A model generated the notes under the pieces. The model worked only from the letters and a program-made list of their open reading frames with translations. It did not search any database and was not told the DNA's origin. A DNA stretch of 8,368 nt from Acidimicrobiia bacterium (GTDB lineage Bacteria > Actinomycetota > Acidimicrobiia > IMCC26256 > BP-133): NCBI GenBank assembly GCA_025934385.1, contig JAICYE010000069.1:1-8368 (forward strand). The letters are read 5' to 3'. The position numbers were made by a program, and so were the translations under genes. This document shows, piece by piece, positions 1 to 4,368 of this stretch (its first letter is position 1; each line of letters starts with the position of its first letter).

Positions 1-44
1 GCCACGAGGGCCAGCAGGCCTCCCCCGATCAGGCAGCAGAGCAC
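1..44 (-). CDS. 5' end of a possible membrane or exported protein, cut by window edge
   Basis: A reading frame opens with a GTG at 44-42, just downstream of the ycnI stop codon, and runs off the left edge after about 14 codons. The visible peptide, MLCCLIGGGLLALV, is very hydrophobic and fits the start of a signal peptide or membrane anchor, but it is too short to identify. A GAGG sequence lies about 10 nt before the GTG, and the 18-nt gap to the ycnI stop suggests an operon. In actinobacteria ycnI is often followed by copper genes of the SCO1/SenC, CopC or CopD families, so such a partner would make sense. That is inference from context, not from this sequence. Confidence 0.35.
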   Translation of the reverse strand, partial: MLCCLIGGGLLALV

Positions 45-62
45 CGGCCGGGCGCCTCAGCC

Positions 63-746
63 TCAGGCTCGGAGGCCGGCGGCGCGGCGGCGGGGCCGGG
101 TGCCGAGAGCCACGCCGAGACCGCCGGCGAGCAGCAGCAGCCCGGCGGCGGCGGCCAGGGGCCGGTCGGCGGCGCCCGTCCGAGCCAGCGAGCCCGAGGC
201 CTTGGCCGGGGCGGCGGCCGACTCGGCGTCGTCGTCGTCGGCCGGCTTGGGCGAGACGGCGCTGGCCGCGCCGGTCGTCAGCTTCACGATCGGCGCCGGG
301 TTGTCGGGCGCGGCCCCGTCGGGGCCGGGCAGCTCGATCCAGCGGACGACCTGGCCGTCGGAGTACGTCTGGATGACCTTGAACGTCACCTGGGGGGCGT
401 TGGGCAGTTGCTTGACCTTGAGCGAGATGTCGGCCTCGTCGCCCTTGGCCAGGGCCGGGCCGCTCAGCGTGAACCCGCCGTCGGTGCCCCGCGTGAGCGT
501 CCAGCCGGTCGGGCCGGTCGTCAGCGTGACCTGGTCGGCGGGGATGGCCGGGTCGGCCACGACGTCGAGCTTGCTGGTGCCGGCCGTGCCCGATTCGCCG
601 GCGGCGGTGATCTTCAGCGTGGCGTCGGTCGCTCCCGGTGACCCCGGCGTGGCCGTCACCTGGACATGGGCCCAGGCCGGCCCGGCCAGCATCCCGACGG
701 CCAGCGCCGCCCCGGCGGCGACCGTTCCGATTCGGCTCAGCTTCAT
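63..746 (-). CDS. ycnI: YcnI/DUF1775 family copper-binding surface protein with LAxTG-like sorting signal
   Basis: This 227-aa exported protein probably binds Cu(II) outside the cytoplasmic membrane. Residues 1-26 form a signal peptide ending in AWA, so cleavage would leave His27 (HVQVTATP) as the new N-terminus. In the YcnI family the N-terminal histidine is the copper ligand (a mono-histidine brace), helped by a tryptophan. W136 in the motif VVRWIELP is the likely equivalent here. The DUF1775 domain covers about 27-160. A low-complexity linker follows (160-185, with DDDD at 170-173), then LARTG at 187-191, a hydrophobic helix (about 196-215) and an Arg-rich tail. This is a sortase cell-wall signal of the class E type seen in high-GC Gram-positives. 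The ATG start is supported by GAGGGG seven bases upstream. A CsoR-like palindrome lies 30-40 bp upstream of the start codon. The gene is transcribed away from the Ni/Co transporter. The family call is strong; the role in copper uptake versus storage is open. Confidence 0.9.
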   Translation of the reverse strand: MKLSRIGTVAAGAALAVGMLAGPAWAHVQVTATPGSPGATDATLKITAAGESGTAGTSKLDVVADPAIPADQVTLTTGPTGWTLTRGTDGGFTLSGPALAKGDEADISLKVKQLPNAPQVTFKVIQTYSDGQVVRWIELPGPDGAAPDNPAPIVKLTTGAASAVSPKPADDDDAESAAAPAKASGSLARTGAADRPLAAAAGLLLLAGGLGVALGTRPRRRAAGLRA

Positions 747-753
747 GGCGGTT

Positions 754-759
754 CCCCTC
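754..759 (-). promoter_or_regulatory. ycnI ribosome-binding site
   Basis: GAGGGG on the minus strand, separated by seven bases from the ATG at 746-744. It supports that start over any upstream one, in agreement with the signal peptide. Confidence 0.75.
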
Positions 760-773
760 GATCAGAACTCTGT

Positions 774-788
774 GTACCCCCGGGGTGG
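774..788. promoter_or_regulatory. Candidate CsoR-type copper operator upstream of ycnI
   Basis: The core 776-786 reads ACCCC-C-GGGGT, a perfect 11-bp palindrome around one central base, inside GTACCCCCGGGGTGG. CsoR Cu(I)-sensing repressors bind pseudo-palindromes of the TACCC...GGGTA type with G/C tracts in front of copper genes. This site lies 30-40 bp before the ycnI start codon, a position suited to repression. In a GC-rich genome a short C/G palindrome can arise by chance, its spacing is about one base shorter than usual, and no csoR gene is visible here. Confidence 0.4.
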
Positions 789-842
789 TCGGTCGCCTCC
801 ATCGGAAAGTTCCTGGTTACGGGCCAGCGTCCCCGCCACCGC

Positions 843-865
843 TTGTTGCAACTAGAGTGCGACAA
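843..865. promoter_or_regulatory. Nur-like (nickel Fur-family) palindrome overlapping a possible cbiM promoter
   Basis: Arms TTGTTGCA (843-850) and TGCGACAA (858-865) are inverted repeats with one mismatch (T847/G861, a G-U pair in RNA) around a 7-nt centre. Inside lies TTGCAA-N5-GTGCGA (846-862), close to the Streptomyces Nur box tTGCaa-N5-ttGCAA. Nur is the nickel-responsive Fur-family repressor of nickel uptake genes. A TAGAGT (853-858) in the centre fits a -10 element (TAnnnT) for the plus-strand transporter, so a bound repressor would block transcription. No convincing -35 is visible 16-18 bp upstream. The match is by eye against a remembered consensus. Confidence 0.45.
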
Positions 866-881
866 CGTCCAGGTTGCGACT
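845..881 (+). repeat. Direct repeat GTTGCRACT, two copies 28 bp apart
   Basis: GTTGCAACT (845-853) and GTTGCGACT (873-881) differ at one base. The first copy is part of the Nur-like palindrome and the second lies in the loop of the leader hairpin. They could be two binding half-sites for the same regulator, or chance. Confidence 0.45.
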
Positions 882-889
882 CAGGACGT
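865..889 (+). promoter_or_regulatory. Leader hairpin covering the cbiM ribosome-binding site
   Basis: ACGTCC (865-870) and GGACGT (884-889) form a perfect 6-bp stem with a 13-nt loop, ending six bases before the GTG start at 896. The only Shine-Dalgarno-like sequence, AGGA (883-886), has three of its four bases in the right arm, so folding would hide it. If the -10 at 853-858 is real, the transcript would begin near 865 and this hairpin would be nearly the whole leader. The segment 878-894 also loosely resembles a cobalamin-riboswitch B12 box, but a full riboswitch core is not recognisable. Confidence 0.45.
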
Positions 890-895
890 CTCCCC

Positions 896-2827
896 GTGCA
901 CATCCCCGACGGCTATCTCAGCCCCTCCACCTGCGCCGCCTTCTACGGCGCCTCCGTCCCGGTCTGGGTGACGGCCGGCCGGCGGGTCAAGAAGGTCGTC
1001 AAGAGCCGCTACGTGCCGCTGGTGGCCATCGGCGCCGCCTACAGCTTCCTGGTGATGATGTTCAACGTGCCGATCCCCGACGGCACGACGGCCCACGCCG
1101 TGGGTGGGGTACTGGTGGCCGTGCTGCTCGGGCCGTGGGCGGCCGTGATCTCGGTGAGCATCGCCCTGCTGATCCAGGCGCTGTTCTTCGGCGACGGCGG
1201 CGTCCTGGCCTTCGGGGCCAACGCCTTCAACATGGCGATCGTCATGCCGTTCGTCGGTTACGCCGTCTACCGGGCGCTGGTCCACCGCAACCACGCCCTG
1301 ACCAGCCCCCGCCGGCCCCTCGGGGCGGCCATCGCCGCCTACGTCGGGATCAACGCCGCCGCCCTCTGCGCCGCCGTCGAGTTCGGCCTCCAGCCCGAGC
1401 TGTTCCACACCGCCGACGGCACGCCGCTCTACGCCCCCTTCCACCTCTCGCAGACGATCCCGGCCATGCTCTTCGCCCACCTGCTGGTGGCCGGCGTCGT
1501 CGAGGCCGCCCTCACCGCCGGCGTCATCACCTACCTGCAGCGGGCCAACCGGCCGATCCTTCAGATCAACCAGGCGATCACGCCCGACTGGGAGGCCGAA
1601 GAGCCGCCCCAGCGCCTGGGGTGGCGCTGGGCGCTGTACGGCCTCGGCGTGATGGCCGTGCTCACCCCGCTCGGCCTTCTCGCCCCCGGCGGGGCCTTCG
1701 GCGAGGCCGCCCCGGGTGATCTCGACCTCCGGCGCTACCACCTGGCCGCCGTGCCGTCGGGCCTGCGCCGCTACGCCGGCTTCTGGCACAACGCCCTGTT
1801 CAGCGGCTACGACTTCTCCCACGACGCCCACCCCGTCGCCGGCTACCTCGTCTCGGCCGCGGTCGGGATGCTGGTCATCGGCCTGGCGCTGTTCGTGCTG
1901 TTCCGGCTGGTGAGTCGGCGCATGGGGACGGGCGAGGCCGCCCCGCCGCTGTCGCCGACGGCGGCCGACGTGACGATCGACCTCGCCGCCGTCACGGCCA
2001 GGGCGCCCCGGGCGACGCCGAAGTGGCTCCTCGAGGCCGAGGTCGGGCTCTGCCCCTGCGGCTGCATCGGCAAGCGGCGCAGGGGCAGCTTCGTGGAGAA
2101 GACGCTGGGCGATGGCGCCCGCGTCCTCCGCCGGGCGGTGTTCTCCGACGACGTGGCCCGGGCGCCGGGGCTCCTCCAGCGGCTCGACCCCCGGCTCAAG
2201 CTGGCGGCGCTGGTCGGCCTGCTGGTCACGGCGGGGCTGGTGCGCACCATCCCCGTCCTCATCGGCCTCTACCTCGCCACCCTCGGGCTGGCGGCCGCCT
2301 CCCGCCTCTCGCTCCGCTTCTTCGTCAAGCGGGTGTGGCTGTTCGTGCCGATCTTCACCGGCGTCGTCGTGCTGCCGGCCACATTCAGCTTCGTGACGCA
2401 GGGCCACATCGTCGTGCCGCTGGGGTCATGGTTCGGCCACCGGGTCGGGCTCACCAGCCAGGGACTCCACAGCGCCGGGCTGATGGTGATCCGGGTGGCG
2501 ACGTCGATCTCGCTGGTCGTGCTGCTCACGCTGACCACGCCGTGGACGAAGCTCTTGGCGGCGTTGCGGGCGCTGGGCGTCCCCCGCATGTTCGTGGTCG
2601 TGCTCGGCATGGCCTACCGGTACCTGTTCCACCTGCTCGGCTCGGTGACCGACATGTACACCGCCCGCAAGGCCCGCATGGTCGGTGCCGAGACCGACGT
2701 GGCCTCGGGCCGGGCCTTCGTGGCCGCCGGCGCCGGCGCACTCTTCGGCAAGGCCCACGCCCTGTCGGAGGAGGTGCACCAGGCCATGGTGGCCCGGGGC
2801 TTCACCGGTGACGTGAGGAGTCTGTGA
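896..2827 (+). CDS. cbiMQ: Fused nickel/cobalt ECF transporter permease: CbiM + CbiN/PDGLE-like + CbiQ
   Basis: A 643-aa membrane protein carrying both integral-membrane roles of a nickel/cobalt ECF importer. The start is GTG at 896, because it gives the invariant CbiM/NikM N-terminus MHIPDGYLSP. In NikM the metal is held by the N-terminal amine, His2 and His67, and here both histidines are present (His67 in GTTAHAVGG). CbiM covers about 1-225. Residues 241-340 form a two-helix CbiN/PDGLE-like part (TPLGLLAPGGAFGE at 257-270; helices about 243-262 and 315-338). A linker carries CPCGC (386-390) and KRRR. CbiQ/EcfT covers about 395-643, with coupling motifs ARKAR (590-594) and ARGFTG (633-638) that contact the ATPase. 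There is no stop or frameshift between domains. The stop overlaps the cbiO start by one base. Metal choice (Ni2+ or Co2+) cannot be decided from the protein; the Nur-like site hints at nickel. Confidence 0.92.
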   Translation: MHIPDGYLSPSTCAAFYGASVPVWVTAGRRVKKVVKSRYVPLVAIGAAYSFLVMMFNVPIPDGTTAHAVGGVLVAVLLGPWAAVISVSIALLIQALFFGDGGVLAFGANAFNMAIVMPFVGYAVYRALVHRNHALTSPRRPLGAAIAAYVGINAAALCAAVEFGLQPELFHTADGTPLYAPFHLSQTIPAMLFAHLLVAGVVEAALTAGVITYLQRANRPILQINQAITPDWEAEEPPQRLGWRWALYGLGVMAVLTPLGLLAPGGAFGEAAPGDLDLRRYHLAAVPSGLRRYAGFWHNALFSGYDFSHDAHPVAGYLVSAAVGMLVIGLALFVLFRLVSRRMGTGEAAPPLSPTAADVTIDLAAVTARAPRATPKWLLEAEVGLCPCGCIGKRRRGSFVEKTLGDGARVLRRAVFSDDVARAPGLLQRLDPRLKLAALVGLLVTAGLVRTIPVLIGLYLATLGLAAASRLSLRFFVKRVWLFVPIFTGVVVLPATFSFVTQGHIVVPLGSWFGHRVGLTSQGLHSAGLMVIRVATSISLVVLLTLTTPWTKLLAALRALGVPRMFVVVLGMAYRYLFHLLGSVTDMYTARKARMVGAETDVASGRAFVAAGAGALFGKAHALSEEVHQAMVARGFTGDVRSL

Positions 2828-3651
2828 TGCCCCAAGCCACCGGCCAGGCCCACCCGCTGCTGGCCCTCCACGGCGTGTCGTACCGCTACCTCGATCGGTT
2901 CCCGGCCCTCGAGGACGTGTCGCTGGCGGTGAGCCCGGGCGAGAAGGTCGCCCTGCTCGGCGCCAACGGCAGCGGCAAGTCGACGCTGCTCAAGGTGCTC
3001 GACGGGCTGGTCTTCCCCGACGAGGGCGTCTACGAGGCCTTCGGCGCCGAGGTGACCGAGGCCAACCTGGAGGACGAGCAGTTCAACCGGGGGTTCCGGT
3101 CCCGCATCGGGTTCGTGTTCCAGAACTCCGACGCCCAGGTGTTCTCGCCGACGGTGCGGGAGGAGGTCGCCTTCGGGCCGCTCAACATGGGCCTCCCCCG
3201 GGGCGTCGTCGACGTCCGGGTGGCCGACACGCTGGAGATGCTCGACATCGCCGACCTGGCCGACCGGGCGCCCTACCAGCTGTCCGGTGGGCAGAAGAAG
3301 CGGGTGGCCATCGCCTCGGTGCTGGTGATGAACCCCGATGTCCTGTTGTTCGACGAGCCGACGGCGGCGCTCGACCCCCGCACCGCCGACTGGCTCCTCG
3401 ACCTCATCGTCGACCTCAACCGGGCCGGCAAGACCATCGTGCTGGCCACCCACGACCTCGACTCCCTCGAGGTGCTGGCCGACCGCTGCGTCGTCTTCTC
3501 CGAAGGCCACCGGATCGTGGCCGAGGGCCCCTCGGGCGACGTCCTCGCCGACCGGGCGCTGCTGGAGTCGGTCAACCTCGTCGGCGGTCGGCCGCGGCGT
3601 CAGCCGGCGGCGTACCCGCCGTCGACGATGAAGGGGACGCCGGTCACGTAG
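2827..3651 (+). CDS. cbiO: CbiO/NikO-type ECF transporter ATP-binding protein
   Basis: The 274-aa cytoplasmic ATPase that powers Ni/Co uptake through the fused permease. It has a full ABC set: Walker A GANGSGKST (45-53), Q-loop Gln99 in VFQNSDAQVF as is typical for ECF ATPases, signature LSGGQ (152-156), Walker B LLFDEP with Glu177, and switch His209. The ATG at 2827 is chosen over an adjoining GTG at 2824: it lies six bases after GAGGAG (2815-2820) and overlaps the permease stop as TGATG, so translation is coupled. One ATPase gene is visible, so it probably acts as a homodimer. The C-terminal tail (about 255-274, Pro/Arg-rich) looks non-conserved and lies antisense to the end of the dehydrogenase gene, giving a 52-bp convergent overlap. 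Confidence 0.93.
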   Translation: MPQATGQAHPLLALHGVSYRYLDRFPALEDVSLAVSPGEKVALLGANGSGKSTLLKVLDGLVFPDEGVYEAFGAEVTEANLEDEQFNRGFRSRIGFVFQNSDAQVFSPTVREEVAFGPLNMGLPRGVVDVRVADTLEMLDIADLADRAPYQLSGGQKKRVAIASVLVMNPDVLLFDEPTAALDPRTADWLLDLIVDLNRAGKTIVLATHDLDSLEVLADRCVVFSEGHRIVAEGPSGDVLADRALLESVNLVGGRPRRQPAAYPPSTMKGTPVT

Positions 3652-4352
3652 GACGCCTCGTCGCTGGCCAGGAACAGCGCGGCAGAGGCGATGTCGTCGG
3701 CGGTGCCGGTGCGGCGCAGCGGGGCCAGGCGGTGCAGCACCTCTTCCGGCCGGCCGCCGAGCACCCGGTCGAGCATCGGGGTGGCGATGAAGCCGGGGCA
3801 GATGCAGTTGGCCCGGATGCCCCGGGGGCCGTACTCCAGCGCCACCGTCCGGGTGAGGCCGATGACGCCGGCCTTGGCGGCCGAGTAGGCCGAGCTGCGG
3901 GCCAGGCCGACGAGCCCGGCCACCGAGGCCGTGCTGAGGATCACACCGCCGCCCTGCTCGATCATGTGGGGGATGGCCGCCCGCATGGCCCGGTAGACGG
4001 CGGTGAGGTTGACGGCGATGACCCGGGCCCAGTCGTCCTCGCCGTACTCCAGCAGGTTGACCGACGGGCCCTCGACGCCGGCGTTGTTGAACAGGACGTC
4101 GAGTCGGCCCCAGGTCTCGACGGGAGCGGCGACCATGCGGTCGACGTCGGCGGCGTCGGCCACGTCGGCCCCGATGAACATCGCCTCGCCGCCGCCGTCC
4201 CGGATGAGGCGGGTGGTCTCCTCGCCGGCGTCCTCCACCCGGTCGACGACCGCCACCCGGGCCCCCTCCCGGGCGAAGAGCAGGCAGCTGGCCCGCCCCA
4301 TGCCCGATCCGCCGCCGGTGATGAGGGCGACCTTGCCCTTGAGTCGGTCCAT
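3600..4352 (-). CDS. Classical short-chain dehydrogenase/reductase (SDR), NAD-preferring
   Basis: A 250-aa soluble oxidoreductase of full SDR length, of the FabG/glucose-dehydrogenase-like type. The Rossmann motif TGGGSGMG is at 12-19. Asp37 at the end of the second strand favours NAD(H) over NADP(H). NNAG is at 89-92. The catalytic residues are all present: Asn115, Ser143, Tyr156 and Lys160 (YSAAK). PGFIATPM and the C-terminal VTGVPFIVDGGY are standard for the family. The substrate cannot be predicted. The ATG at 4352-4350 gives the normal SDR N-terminus, but no good ribosome-binding site is visible. It starts 16 nt after the FtsX stop and probably relies on the upstream transcript. An SDR at the end of an ABC/FtsX operon is an unexplained partnership and may be only operon read-through. 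Confidence 0.92.
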   Translation of the reverse strand: MDRLKGKVALITGGGSGMGRASCLLFAREGARVAVVDRVEDAGEETTRLIRDGGGEAMFIGADVADAADVDRMVAAPVETWGRLDVLFNNAGVEGPSVNLLEYGEDDWARVIAVNLTAVYRAMRAAIPHMIEQGGGVILSTASVAGLVGLARSSAYSAAKAGVIGLTRTVALEYGPRGIRANCICPGFIATPMLDRVLGGRPEEVLHRLAPLRRTGTADDIASAALFLASDEASYVTGVPFIVDGGYAAG

Positions 4353-4368
4353 TGAACGCAGACGCTAG

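Noticed and set aside
638..895. In-frame extension upstream of the CbiM start, giving a longer protein
   Set aside because: The extension crosses the divergent control region and the ycnI coding strand, and the family N-terminus MHIPDG must be free because its amine and His2 bind the metal.
747..895. Full cobalamin riboswitch before the Ni/Co transporter
   Set aside because: Only loose similarity to the CCCGCCAC and B12-box parts is seen. The peripheral stems are short or absent and the possible promoter lies inside the region. Kept only as a testable alternative for the leader hairpin.
1913..2035. Separate internal start for a stand-alone CbiQ
   Set aside because: An ATG exists at residue 343, but no ribosome-binding site or stop codon separates it, so a fused product is the simpler reading; an internal start cannot be fully excluded.
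881..2407. Long open frame on the minus strand opposite the fused permease
   Set aside because: Composition is Arg/Gly/Asp-rich with no recognisable domain. It is a GC-rich shadow of the real plus-strand gene.
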